From Deltaproteobacteria bacterium (GTDB lineage Bacteria; Desulfobacterota; Binatia; Bin18): 13,943 nt of DNA. The notes below the pieces were generated by a model. That model saw only the letters and a program-made list of their open reading frames with translations. It made no database searches and had not been told where the DNA came from. Positions 1 through 7,493 of the stretch are shown here, piece after piece. The position numbers were made by a program, and so were the translations under genes. Each line of letters starts with the position of its first letter. Position 1 is the first letter of the stretch. The stretch is taken from positions 1 through 13,943 of the forward strand of contig JACQEL010000629.1 in NCBI GenBank assembly GCA_016200595.1, written 5' to 3'.

Positions 1-2
1 CG

Positions 3-863
3 AAGAATTTCATTACCCAGTCTGCCGTCAGCCAACAGATCCGTAGCTTAGAAGAACGCTATAGTCGTGAACTCGTTGAGCGTTCCAAAGGGCATGTACG
101 GCTGACCCCAGCCGGGGAGGTATTATATCAAGCCGGGAAGGATATCGTACAGAAATATCGAGAGATTGAGGACAGCTTACAAACTTTATCACATTCGGTG
201 GCAGGCACAGTGCGAGTGGCCACGGTATACAGCGTGGGGCTCTATGAGTTGTCCTCTCCGCTGAAAAAATACCTACGGACCTTTCCCGATGTGAATATCC
301 ACCTCGAATACACCCGCGCCAATAAAATTTATGAAGATGTCATCCGTGGGGATATGGATCTGGGCATCGTTGCCTATCCGAGCAAACGCCCGCAGATTTT
401 GGTGACTCCCTTTCGGGAGGATCGCCTGGTTCTGGTCTGTGCTCCTCAGCATCCCTTTGCCGAATTCCACCGCATCTCGATGAAGCGGTTGAATGGCGAA
501 AAATTTGTTGGCTTTGAGCGAGACGTTCCTACCCGCCGAGCCTTGGACCGGATTTTCCGTCGCCACGGGATTAAAGTCCAATACGTCATGGAAGTCGACA
601 ATATCGAGACGATTAAGCGCGTGGTCGAGATCGGGTCCGGTATTTCTATCGTGCCTGAACCGAGTGTGACTCAAGAAATTAAAGCCGAAACCCTTAAAGC
701 CATTCAATTTACCGACGAGGTCTTGGTCCGGCCGCTCGGGATCATCTCGAAGCGAGCTCGGCGCTTCACCCCCGCGGTGCAGGAATTCATCGATTATCTG
801 CAAGGGAGGAGACCGCGAGGAACGACCGGAGAGCCAGACCGGACCCTCCAGGCCACCGCTTAA
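3..863 (+). CDS. LysR-family transcriptional regulator, 5'-truncated by the window edge
   Basis: The reading frame is open from base 3 to the TAA at 861-863, so the start lies upstream. The first residues (ITQSAVSQQIRSLEE, then LVERSKGHVRLTPAGEVLYQ) are the recognition helix and wing of a LysR winged helix-turn-helix. The GTG at 198 is internal, at the linker, and is not the start. From about base 200 follows a LysR effector-binding domain: GTVRVATVYSVGLYELSSPL, DMDLGIVAYPS, then EIGSGISIVPEPSV. Such proteins bind DNA as tetramers and respond to a small metabolite; the ligand and target genes cannot be read here. The extreme C-terminus (from RRPRGTTGEP) looks low-complexity and probably non-structural. 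The gene converges on the transposase, with a large palindrome between them. Confidence 0.93.
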   Translation, partial: KNFITQSAVSQQIRSLEERYSRELVERSKGHVRLTPAGEVLYQAGKDIVQKYREIEDSLQTLSHSVAGTVRVATVYSVGLYELSSPLKKYLRTFPDVNIHLEYTRANKIYEDVIRGDMDLGIVAYPSKRPQILVTPFREDRLVLVCAPQHPFAEFHRISMKRLNGEKFVGFERDVPTRRALDRIFRRHGIKVQYVMEVDNIETIKRVVEIGSGISIVPEPSVTQEIKAETLKAIQFTDEVLVRPLGIISKRARRFTPAVQEFIDYLQGRRPRGTTGEPDRTLQATA

Positions 864-913
864 AAAGGATTCGGCGCATTCGCACGGCTTTTGTTCCGGG
901 GGCTTTCTTGGTT

Positions 914-988
914 CCAGGCTCTGCCTGGGACTGCAAGGGCCGGGCGGCTCTGCCGCTGTACGAGCGGCAGCAGGCAGGCAGAGCCTGG
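914..988. repeat. Compound palindrome between convergent genes
   Basis: A 14-bp perfect outer inverted repeat (CCAGGCTCTGCCTG at 914-927, CAGGCAGAGCCTGG at 975-988) encloses a second perfect hairpin (CTGCCGCT at 950-957, 5-nt loop, AGCGGCAG at 963-970). It lies between the LysR stop and the end of the transposase frame. It could be a REP/MITE-like dispersed element or a bidirectional terminator; no clear U-tract follows on either strand. The hairpins are seen directly, the role is inferred. Confidence 0.7.
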
Positions 989-1004
989 GATGACGAAAAT
1001 TTTC

Positions 1005-2464
1005 TCAAGCAGCGAGCGGGATCTGATCCTGTTTTTGTTCCGCTTTGTACAGCGGGGCAAAGAGCGCGCGACGTATGGCTTGCACGGGGTTCCCCAGTTT
1101 TTCGCGACACCACGTGAGCACGGTTTTCGTCGGGACGGTGGTTAACGCTTGCTTGATGACCTGCGCGGTGGTGGGAGCGACGAGCGCCCCTAAGGCCAAC
1201 ACCAACCCGGTCAGGCCACTACGGGCTTGGTCGCCTTGCAGCCGTTTCCATTTGCCAAAGCTGGACTCGATCACTTCGCTCCTGCCCACCAAGCGTTCCC
1301 CCGCGTTGGCTGTGGCTCCTTCCGCCGTCACAAACTGGACGAACTCGGCACACAGGGGCTGGGTCCGGGGCAGCGTGCCCGCTGCGGCTAACCGGTGCTG
1401 CAACTGCTGCGCCCCGCCCGCCGTCAAGCCGTGCGTCTTAACAAACTGTTCCGTGATCGTCCCCACCTCAACCCATTGGCGCCACTGCTCGACCTCGTGG
1501 CGGTACTGCCGCACCCAGCCCACCGCCTGCTCCACGCACTGCCGGTCCCACTCCTGCCACTGGCTCCCCTCCTCCTCCAGATACTGCACCCTCCGTACGC
1601 CCCAGGCCACCAACTCGCCCGCAGTCATATACCGCGCCTGCCGCTGTTGCCGGGGCGGCGCCAGCGCGGCCAGGGCCGTTTGCTGGACCCGCTGCGTCGT
1701 CTGCCCCGCCCGGCGCGCAAACTCCTGCCACGTGCGGGTCGCTCCCAGCGCGCGCGCTTCTAACTGCTGGTAGACGATCTCGCCATTGGACTGCGTGACC
1801 GGGGAGATCGCAATCGGTTCGACCTCGGCGTGCGTGAGATACTCTCCCACGGCTGGCAGCGCACTTAACCGAATCCCCACAATCAATAAGCACTTCTCCT
1901 GCCCCGTCTGCACCACATGATCCACAATCCAGACCCAATCGGCACCTTGCTCTTTGGCGCGCGTGAGCTTGTAGTACCCCAGTCGTAATACCCATACCCG
2001 CGTGCTCGCCCCTGAGGGGCTCCACGACACCAAGCCCGCGCAGGCTTGCCTTACGGCTAACGCCCGCCCGGCCCCTCGCAAACTCGTTGCCGCTGATAAC
2101 ACCAGGGAGACCACCGCCAGCACCTGCAGCACGCCGTAATGATGCTGCCGCACGACCTCGCCCTCCCACGCTCCTCCAGTGAGCCGTCTGCTCACATCCC
2201 CGGATACTTTTTTTTCAGCTCCTCCAGCTCCCGCGCCCTCTGCGCGTGCTTCGCTTGCCACTCCGTCACCTGCGTGTGCAGGGCCGCCAGTTGCTGCTGG
2301 TACGCCGCGTTGCTCCGCTCTACCCGCCCCAGCCGTGTCCCCACCCGTTTGAGGACGGTCTTGGCCGCACGCGACTGGGCTTTCCCCTGGTTCCGGCTGC
2401 GTTCAAAGAACTTGACCAGTTTGCGCTGCGCACTGCTGTACGTCTTCTTGTTCCCTACTTCCAT
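1005..2464 (-). CDS. DDE-type transposase in two frames, joined at an A8 slippery run; internal deletion likely
   Basis: The first frame (2464 down to the TGA at 2192-2194, 90 aa) is a basic N-terminal region with a coiled-coil-like stretch (AALHTQVTEWQAKHAQRARE). The second frame, ending at TGA 1005-1007, carries the core: a conserved SLVLSAATSLRGAGRAL segment, a probable first catalytic Asp in WVWIVDHVVQTGQEKC, and a probable catalytic Glu in SEVIESSFGKWKRL. The frames meet at CTG AAA AAA AAG on the minus strand. A -1 slip on A-AAA-AAG gives one product of about 486 aa (86 + 400). From memory of related proteins, roughly 45-50 residues with the second catalytic Asp are absent between QQLEARALGA and TRTWQEF (near 1733-1760). 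So the A8 may be a programmed frameshift site or simple decay, and the enzyme may be dead. The first-frame start at 2464 (ATG) is plausible. Confidence 0.72.
2207..2215 (-). promoter_or_regulatory. Candidate -1 frameshift site A-AAA-AAG in the transposase gene
   Basis: Eight T on the plus strand (2208-2215) preceded by C give the minus-strand heptamer A-AAA-AAG, the classical slippery sequence of IS3-type and other IS elements. The zero frame stops five codons later (TGA, 2194-2192). The -1 frame carries the catalytic domain. Transcriptional slippage on A8 would have the same result. Confidence 0.5.
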
Positions 2465-2618
2465 ACGGCCTGGCCTCCCTGCTTTACCTTTCCCCAGGAC
2501 TATAGAAGGTCTGGCTTCTCCCCTCTACGCCTCTTGTGCCCGCACGGTCAGCCGCAAGCACCGGAACAAAACTCGAAACGGCTGGCACTGAGAACTGCCT
2601 TCCTTTTCAAGAATTTTC

Positions 2619-3752
2619 CTATCCCCAGGCGCTCAGGCCTAACTCCCGCAGGATCTCGTCTGAGTGCTCTCCTTTTTCTGGAGTCGGAGTTCGGATGGCA
2701 CCGGGAGAGCGGCTCAGATTTACCGACGGGCCGAGGATCTGAATTCGACCAAGTTGCGGATGATCGATTGTGCGTGCCAGCCCAAGGTGTTGCACTTGTT
2801 CATTGGCGAAGACCTGGTCGAGTGCCAGGATTGGCCCGCACGGTACGCCAGCAGCGTTGAGTGTCGTAATCCACTCAGCGGAAGTTTTTGTCTGGAGTTT
2901 CTCTTCGAGGGCGACTGTCAAGATATCGCGGTTCTTGGAGCGCCGGCCCGGCGTAGAAAAGCGCGAATCCTCGTACAGCTCTATCGCGCCCAGAGCGTCG
3001 CACAAGCGCTTCCACATATGCTGCCCACTGGCGGCGATGTTGAGATACCCATCCTTGACCTTGAACGTGCCAGTGGGAATTCCTGTGGGATGATTATTGC
3101 CAGCCTGTGGAGGTATCTCTTTGTCCATCAGCCAGCGGGTTGCTTGGAAGTCGAGCATCGCTACCATCGCCTCTAGCAGGGAAGTATGCACCCACTGTCC
3201 TTCGCCTGAACGTTCACGTTCGAGGAGGGCGACCAGGACCCCTTGAGCGGCCAGCAGGCCGGCGCTCAAGTCCGCTACTGGAATACCCACGCGCCACGGA
3301 CCTCCCCCCGGCGGACCCGTAATACTCATCAGTCCCCCCATCCCTTGGGCAATCTGATCATAACCTGGTCGGCCTTGGTACGGACCAGTCTGCCCAAAGC
3401 CAGAAATGCTGGCGTAGATCAGCCGCGGGTTGAGTGGCCGCAAATCCGCATAATCGATACCTAGGCGCTTTTTCACATCCGGCCGATAATTTTCCACCAA
3501 GACATCGGCTCTCGTTGCCAGCTGTTTCAGAATTACGAGCCCGCGCGGGTCTTTGAGATTTAGCACGAGGCTCCGCTTGTTGCGATGCAGATTCTGGAAG
3601 TCAGAGTTATGGCGGCTCACTCCTTCTTCATCATCAGGTTGCTCAACCTTGATGACCTGCGCACCCATATCAGCGAGTTGACGGACGCAGGTTGGGCCTG
3701 AACGAGCGCGGGTCAAATCAATGACCTGAATGTGGTCAAGTGGCAAAGACAT
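2619..3752 (-). CDS. CaiB/BaiF-type family III CoA-transferase
   Basis: A 377-residue protein that is family III CoA-transferase along its length: VIDLTRARSGPTCVRQLADMGAQVIKVE at the N-terminus, HRNKRSLVLNLKDPRG, the ADVLVENYRPDVKKRLGIDY block, SISGFGQTGPY, and GIPVADLSAG. The last contains Asp161, matching the catalytic Asp that forms the aspartyl-CoA anhydride in formyl-CoA transferase. Such enzymes move CoA between carboxylic acids in the cytoplasm; substrate cannot be predicted from sequence. The start at 3752 is supported by AGGAG about 8 nt upstream of ATG. The gene stands alone, divergent from the histidine kinase. It is slightly short for the family but appears complete. Tools often call such genes formyl-CoA or carnitine CoA-transferase without proof. 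Confidence 0.93.
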   Translation of the reverse strand: MSLPLDHIQVIDLTRARSGPTCVRQLADMGAQVIKVEQPDDEEGVSRHNSDFQNLHRNKRSLVLNLKDPRGLVILKQLATRADVLVENYRPDVKKRLGIDYADLRPLNPRLIYASISGFGQTGPYQGRPGYDQIAQGMGGLMSITGPPGGGPWRVGIPVADLSAGLLAAQGVLVALLERERSGEGQWVHTSLLEAMVAMLDFQATRWLMDKEIPPQAGNNHPTGIPTGTFKVKDGYLNIAASGQHMWKRLCDALGAIELYEDSRFSTPGRRSKNRDILTVALEEKLQTKTSAEWITTLNAAGVPCGPILALDQVFANEQVQHLGLARTIDHPQLGRIQILGPSVNLSRSPGAIRTPTPEKGEHSDEILRELGLSAWG

Positions 3753-4019
3753 AGCCGGACTCCTTTCTCGTGTGCCACGTGAAGATGTTTTGCCCTTGCT
3801 CTGAGATTCGTTCCTGCTGCGATAAGCTCAGAGCAAACAGATTTCCTTTAATTACGAGTACTCTCCTCGCTCACCCTTTAGGCTTAAATCCTGACAGATC
3901 TCACACAGCTTGTCGAAGAGGGTCCTCTGCTGGTGCTAATCCTCAGATTTATTTGTACCGATATCTATCAAGAATAGTGGCAGCTCGGTGGCAAGAGCCT
4001 GGGAAAAGCGGAGGAAGTC

Positions 4020-4912
4020 ATGAATAGGCGCAAGCAGCCGAGAAAGGCACGGCGAGAAAGCGAGGAACTCTACGGTTCGCTCTTCACACATGCGCTAGAA
4101 GGCATCTTTCGCAGCACCCCGGAAGGACGCTTTCTGGACGTCAACCCAGCGTTGGTGCGCATGCTGGGCTATGAGTCCGCAGAGGAAGTGGTGACCCTCA
4201 CCCTTCCCGATGATCTCTATGTAGACCCGATACAACGGGCACACCTGCGTGCCGCCCATGAGGCTGCCGGCGTGCTCGAAGGGGTAGAGGTACGCCGGAA
4301 AAAGAAAGGAGGTGAACACATTATCGTGAGCCTCTATGCTCGTACAATCCGCGACGCCCACGGCACTATTATTGGCTACGAGGGGATGGTGCTGGACATC
4401 ACCGAACGCAAGCGAGCAGAAGCTGCCATACTTGAGGAGCGTAGCCGCATCGCGCGAGAAATACACGATACGTTAGCTCAGAGCTTGGCTGGCATCATAG
4501 CACACGTGGAGGCAGCGCAGCGTGTGCTGGTAACCCACCCAGAAAAGGCTCGCACGCGCTTGGAGGAGGCGTGTGCGTTAGCCCGCGCGGGTCTTACTGA
4601 GGCTCGGCAGAGGTCGAAACAAACCTGCTACGTATCACCCAAGAAGCTCTAGCGAATGCCTGCCACCATGCCCAGGCGCGGAACATCGCGGTTGATCTCA
4701 GCTTCAGAGCGCATGGAGCGCAATTGCGCGTGCAGGACGACGGTCGGGGCTTCGACGTCCGCGGATCGGCCGTCGGCGACAGCTTCGGTTTGATCAGCAT
4801 GCGGGAGCGCGCCGAACAGATAGGAGGCCGCTTCACCGTGACCAGTCAGCTAGGTAAGGGTACGAAAGTAGTTGTGGTCGAGGACTTTCGCCCTTCAGGG
4901 ATCTCGTCATGA
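4020..4912 (+). pseudogene. PAS-domain sensor histidine kinase, broken by an out-of-frame internal deletion
   Basis: The first frame (4020-4652) starts at an ATG after GGAGGAAGTC. It encodes a PAS domain (about residues 14-132: ALEGIFRSTPEGRFLDVNPA, ending VLDITERKRAE), then a HisKA_3 phosphoacceptor block EERSRIAREIHDTLAQSLAG with His149. After LTEARQR the frame runs into nonsense and stops. The ATPase domain resumes in another frame at about 4610: EVETNLLRITQEALANACHHA (N-box), DDGRGFD (G1), GLISMRERAEQIGG (G2), GKGTKV (G3), ending at TGA 4910-4912. LTEAR and VETNLLRI are normally separated by some tens of residues in NarX/DesK-type kinases. A segment is therefore missing and the join is out of frame near 4603-4612. 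No complete kinase can be made without recoding. The last codon overlaps the regulator start (ATGA). The residual first frame could still give a PAS-HisKA_3 fragment. Confidence 0.85.
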
Positions 4913-5565
4913 AAGCGAAAAAGCCTATTCGTATTCTCATTGCTGATGATCATGCGGTGGTCCGCCGAGGACTTGTCGCCCTCATTGAGGATTGGAAGGA
5001 CATGAAGTTGGTTGGTGAAGCTAGTAATGGGACAGAGGCGGTAGGCCTCTACCGCCGCCTCCGCCCGGATGTGACCTTGCTCGACCTGCGCATGCCCGAG
5101 ATGGACGGGGTGGCGGCGATTACCGCGATCTGTGAGCAGTTCCCTGACGCACGCATCATCGTGCTCACGATCTATGACGATGACGAAGACATTTACCGCG
5201 CGTTCCAGGCCGGCGCTGCGGCCTATCTATTGAAAGATACTACACCCGAGGAACTCCTGGAGACGGTCCGCGCTGTGCACGATGGACAGACACGGATCCC
5301 AGCCCCGATCACAGCGAAGTTAACGGGGCGCATACGTGGGCCAGAATTGACTCCACGAGAGCAAGAGGTGTTGCGTTTGTTAGTGGCCGGCAAGAGTAAC
5401 AAGGAGATGGCAACCACATTGAGCTTGAGTGGGAACACGGTGAAAATCCATCTTACTCACCTTTTCTCCAAGCTTAGTGTGAGCGATCGCACACAAGCAG
5501 TGACTATTGCATTCAGACGGGGACTGGTACGACTAGAGGAGTCAACGCCGGGTAGAAAGAGATAA
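4909..5565 (+). CDS. NarL/FixJ-family response regulator
   Basis: 218 residues. The N-terminal receiver domain has the acidic pair Asp13/Asp14, phosphoacceptor Asp59 (LLDLRMPEMDG), Thr87 (VLTIYDDDED) and Lys109 (AYLLKD). The C-terminal LuxR-type helix-turn-helix runs from about 146 to 205 (ELTPREQEVLRLLVAGKSNKEMA, then NTVKIHLTHLFSKL). Every key residue is present, so the protein should be phosphorylatable and DNA-binding. ATG overlaps the kinase TGA (ATGA, 4909-4912), showing translational coupling with the now damaged kinase. Its targets are unknown. The cysteine-rich gene cluster starts 254 bp downstream on the same strand and is an obvious candidate, by position only. Confidence 0.95.
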   Translation: MKAKKPIRILIADDHAVVRRGLVALIEDWKDMKLVGEASNGTEAVGLYRRLRPDVTLLDLRMPEMDGVAAITAICEQFPDARIIVLTIYDDDEDIYRAFQAGAAAYLLKDTTPEELLETVRAVHDGQTRIPAPITAKLTGRIRGPELTPREQEVLRLLVAGKSNKEMATTLSLSGNTVKIHLTHLFSKLSVSDRTQAVTIAFRRGLVRLEESTPGRKR

Positions 5566-5583
5566 CATTAAGTGAAATATCCA

Positions 5584-5612
5584 AGCTCATGAGCTAGTGG
5601 TCCTACGGGACC
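5584..5612 (+). terminator. Hairpins after the response regulator, possible weak terminator
   Basis: A 12-bp perfect palindrome AGCTCATGAGCT (5584-5595) is followed by GGTCC-TACG-GGACC (5599-5612), a 5-bp stem closed by a UNCG-type tetraloop, then a T-rich but interrupted stretch (GTATTTCTCGTATT). The structure is seen; termination is inferred and the U-tract is poor. Confidence 0.35.
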
Positions 5613-5642
5613 GGTATTTCTCGTATTATCCAAGTTTTTGCT

Positions 5643-5660
5643 GTCACCCCAATAGGTGAC
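5643..5660. other. Perfect 6-bp hairpin in the leader of the cysteine-rich gene
   Basis: GTCACC (5643-5648), loop CCAATA, GGTGAC (5655-5660). A further GTCACC motif recurs at 5691-5696, so the second arm could pair with either copy. It lies 160 bp ahead of the next start codon. It could be an operator-like dyad or part of an RNA leader; no riboswitch family is recognised. Confidence 0.35.
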
Positions 5661-5819
5661 CTTACTCTCACCCATTTTTACGATTCCCAAGTCACCCTTT
5701 TTGGTAATTGCAGCAGCGGCAAGAATTGCGCTAAAGAAACGCTCAATAACAATTCTCCAGAGGCGATGTACCAAAAGTCCGGTGACGCATGTAGCCGGAA
5801 GAACGGAAAGGAGGAAGCA

Positions 5820-6344
5820 ATGTGTACTTGCACGACAATTAACGTTGGCGTAGCGAGCTGGTTTTGCTGCGGGGCCCCATGGGGACCATGCTGTTTGTAC
5901 TATGACGACACGCAACAAAAGTGCGTGTCTTGCGCGGATACAGGGTGCCCGCCAGGAAAAAACTGCAACGACTCGCACTGTAGGGGCGCCTGTGGTAACT
6001 GTTTCTCGGGCAGTAACCAGTATGCGTGGCCTAATACCTCTGACGGATGCCTACAGATTACGCACCCGGATGTTTGCAAGCTCACCTTCCCGCGCCTCAG
6101 CTGCGGGACGGCCATCAACGTTATAAACCGCTGCACAGGGCGTTCCGTCAATGCGGCTATTGCAGACTGTGGTCCCAGGGTGAAGGATTACTGTTTGACG
6201 GTGAAAAACTGCCCTAATTCCCCCCTTGTCATTGGGATAACGCGCATCATTGATTTAACGCCAGCGGCCTACTTGGCCGTCGGTGGTGATCTCGCCATCG
6301 GCCTCTTCCCGACCCAAATTAACCAGAACATCACCAAGTGTTGA
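5820..6344 (+). CDS. Cysteine-rich RlpA/expansin-like double-psi beta-barrel protein starting Met-Cys
   Basis: I chose the ATG at 5820 because AAGGAGG (5808-5814) precedes it by 5 nt; the frame is open further upstream but without a better site. The product has 174 residues including 21 Cys, starting MCTCTTIN. The fold signal resembles RlpA-like barrels: VGVASWF near residue 10 (compare GxASWYG), LSCGTAINVINRCTGRSVNAAIADCGP in the middle (compare the GT..V.N..NGRSV...DRGP pattern), and RIIDLTPAAYLAVGG near the end. Between the first and second parts sits a Cys-dense insert (CCGAPWGPCC, CVSCADTGCPPGKNC, CRGACGNC). There is no signal peptide, transmembrane helix or lipobox, which is odd for an RlpA-like fold. 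Cysteines might form disulfides, bind metal, or be oxidised. First gene of a tight cluster. Function unknown; the barrel assignment is by motif recall. Confidence 0.8.
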   Translation: MCTCTTINVGVASWFCCGAPWGPCCLYYDDTQQKCVSCADTGCPPGKNCNDSHCRGACGNCFSGSNQYAWPNTSDGCLQITHPDVCKLTFPRLSCGTAINVINRCTGRSVNAAIADCGPRVKDYCLTVKNCPNSPLVIGITRIIDLTPAAYLAVGGDLAIGLFPTQINQNITKC

Positions 6345-6374
6345 TCAATCAATTGATGGAAAGGAGGTGTGTTC

Positions 6375-6977
6375 ATGAATGTGATCAACCGCCGCCAGCT
6401 GCTCAAAGGAGCTGTTTTGGGGAGCGCCGGAGTTCTGAGCGTGACCGCAATTGCTCCTCTTGGGCTCGAGCAGCCAACCGGTAGCCAGCTGCAGGCCCTC
6501 AACACGGCTGGAGAACGTAACCCGAATTTCGCTATGGGGCTTGTCCAGACGATTGATGGGGGCACAATTGTGTCCTTCAATGAGGACTCCTTGGTCCAGC
6601 GCATCGAGATTCTAAGTGAGACCCGGGTATGGAAGGGTCAAGATACTACCCTCGATGCAGTCTTGCCTGGCGACTTCTTCTACGCCCGTGGCGAGCCGAC
6701 CGCAGATGGCCGCTTCCTCGTCGAGACGATGTGGGTGAACATCGTGAACCTCCATCTTCAGATTAACGATATCGACGCTACGGGAAAGCGGTTCCTTTTC
6801 TCCGACTCTGACATGCAGTTCATGGGGCACATCCGGCCTTACACTATTATCCTCCGCGACATCGACCAACCTGCAAGCCGTGACTTTTCGGGTCTACAAA
6901 TCAGCCAGCACGTGCAAATAATCGGCTGCTGGCATCCTGGTACTCACGAGTTCGACATATCGAGGATCTACACGTAA
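6375..6977 (+). CDS. Tat-exported beta-rich protein of unknown function (DUF5666-like)
   Basis: The ATG at 6375 follows GGAGG by 7 nt; the upstream GTG at 6369 is less likely. 200 residues. The N-terminus INRRQLLKGAVLG followed by a hydrophobic stretch (SAGVLSVTAIAPLG) fits a twin-arginine signal (RR at 6-7), so export in folded form is expected. The mature part looks all-beta, with a pattern reminiscent of DUF5666/OB-fold repeats: VQTIDGGTIVSF, ETRVWKG, LDAVLPGDFFYARGEPTADG, then a second half from NIVNLHLQINDIDATGKRF. No catalytic motif is recognised. It lies 30 bp after the cysteine-rich gene, and its stop codon TAA overlaps the next ATG (TAATG), so the three are probably one transcription unit. 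Confidence 0.8.
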   Translation: MNVINRRQLLKGAVLGSAGVLSVTAIAPLGLEQPTGSQLQALNTAGERNPNFAMGLVQTIDGGTIVSFNEDSLVQRIEILSETRVWKGQDTTLDAVLPGDFFYARGEPTADGRFLVETMWVNIVNLHLQINDIDATGKRFLFSDSDMQFMGHIRPYTIILRDIDQPASRDFSGLQISQHVQIIGCWHPGTHEFDISRIYT

Positions 6978-7306
6978 TGGCTAAGGGAAGGCGTTGAGGA
7001 GAGAACTTTGCCGCTCGTGTAGCGGCATGGGGTCTCGAACCTGAATTGGTACGGCAGGTAGTTGGTGGGGTCAAGCGCTCGCCTGCTTACCGCTACATTG
7101 CGAGCAAGCTGGGCTCGCGCTGCCCGCTCGACATCTGGATTGAAGACGATCTGGGATTCGCCCAGTTCGTCGTGAATGGCATACCGCACGAGGGGATATT
7201 AGGCTGGGTCGTCTTCGCGGTACGCATGGCAGACGGTCAGGTGGTAGCCGCGAAGTCCCTTACTCCTGACGAGCTTGGCCAACAGATTATTGTCTCCGAG
7301 CTATGA
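6977..7306 (+). pseudogene. Small unknown protein, coupled start, in-frame UGA at codon 7
   Basis: ATG 6977-6979 overlaps the TAA of the Tat-exported gene (TAATG), a classical coupling start. In the same frame, after MAKGRR, comes TGA (6995-6997), then an uninterrupted reading to the TGA stop at 7304-7306: GENFAARVAAWGLEPELVRQ and onward to IIVSEL, about 110 codons in all. The only in-frame start after the UGA and upstream of most of the protein is TTG 7046, which has no ribosome binding site. The middle (CPLDIWIEDDLGFAQFVVNG, GILGWVVFAVRMADGQVV) looks like a genuine alpha/beta protein, but no family is recognised. Options are a simple nonsense mutation, reinitiation at TTG 7046, or UGA recoding. 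A perfect hairpin sits 12 nt after the UGA. The mutation is the most likely. Confidence 0.6.
7010..7026 (+). other. Perfect 6-bp hairpin 12 nt downstream of the in-frame UGA
   Basis: GCCGCT (7010-7015), loop CGTGT, AGCGGC (7021-7026). The loop starts 18 nt after the UGA, within the usual distance range of a bacterial SECIS element, but the stem has no bulged U and the loop lacks the usual GGU. The structure is seen; a SECIS role is speculative. Confidence 0.4.
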
Positions 7307-7396
7307 TCCCATAGAGTGAGAGCGTAAATGGGCGATAGTATAGACTGCCGTGTAGTACCGATTTGTATTCCGTTATATATAAGTCTGCATCTGTTC

Positions 7397-7462
7397 TCTC
7401 ATCCTGAGCACGGCGAAGGGTTTCGTTCCTCTAGGAGATTCTTCGCTTCCGGTTCGACATAA
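7397..7462. repeat. Dispersed repeat copy in the intergenic region before the dioxygenase gene
   Basis: CTCATCCTGAGCACGGCGAAGG and following bases resemble a widespread intergenic repeat class. Its reverse complement is close to 12338-12359 (CCTTCG..., GCTCAGGAT). The two copies in this window are in opposite orientation. AT-rich TATATATA and CTATATATG stretches flank it. Confidence 0.5.
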
Positions 7463-7493
7463 CACTATATATGAGCCCATTGGCGGCGAGATC

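Larger units (their letters stand above)
889..2571 (-). mobile_element. Putative insertion sequence with 11-bp inverted ends
   Basis: TTTTGTTCCGG at 889-899 is matched in inverse orientation by CCGGAACAAAA at 2561-2571. The pair brackets the two-frame transposase of 1005-2464, giving an element of about 1.7 kb. I see no convincing target-site duplication immediately outside, so the boundaries are provisional. The left part also includes the compound palindrome at 914-988, which could be a separate repeat. The family is not assigned with confidence. Confidence 0.5.

Noticed and set aside
1045..1773. Long plus-strand frame over the transposase
   Set aside because: High-GC antisense shadow of the transposase, with Cys/Ser/Pro-rich composition.
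3770..4027. 85-residue plus-strand frame MCHVKMFCPCSE
   Set aside because: No ribosome binding site, no family signal, lies in the intergenic region, and overlaps the kinase start.
5568..5978. Minus-strand frame of 136 residues ending near the response regulator
   Set aside because: Mostly antisense to the cysteine-rich gene, with atypical composition and no recognisable domain.
6995..6997. Reassignment of UGA to Trp or Gly
   Set aside because: Several intact genes here end in TGA at their natural position (for example at 8127-8129 and 11170-11172), and TGG is used for Trp.
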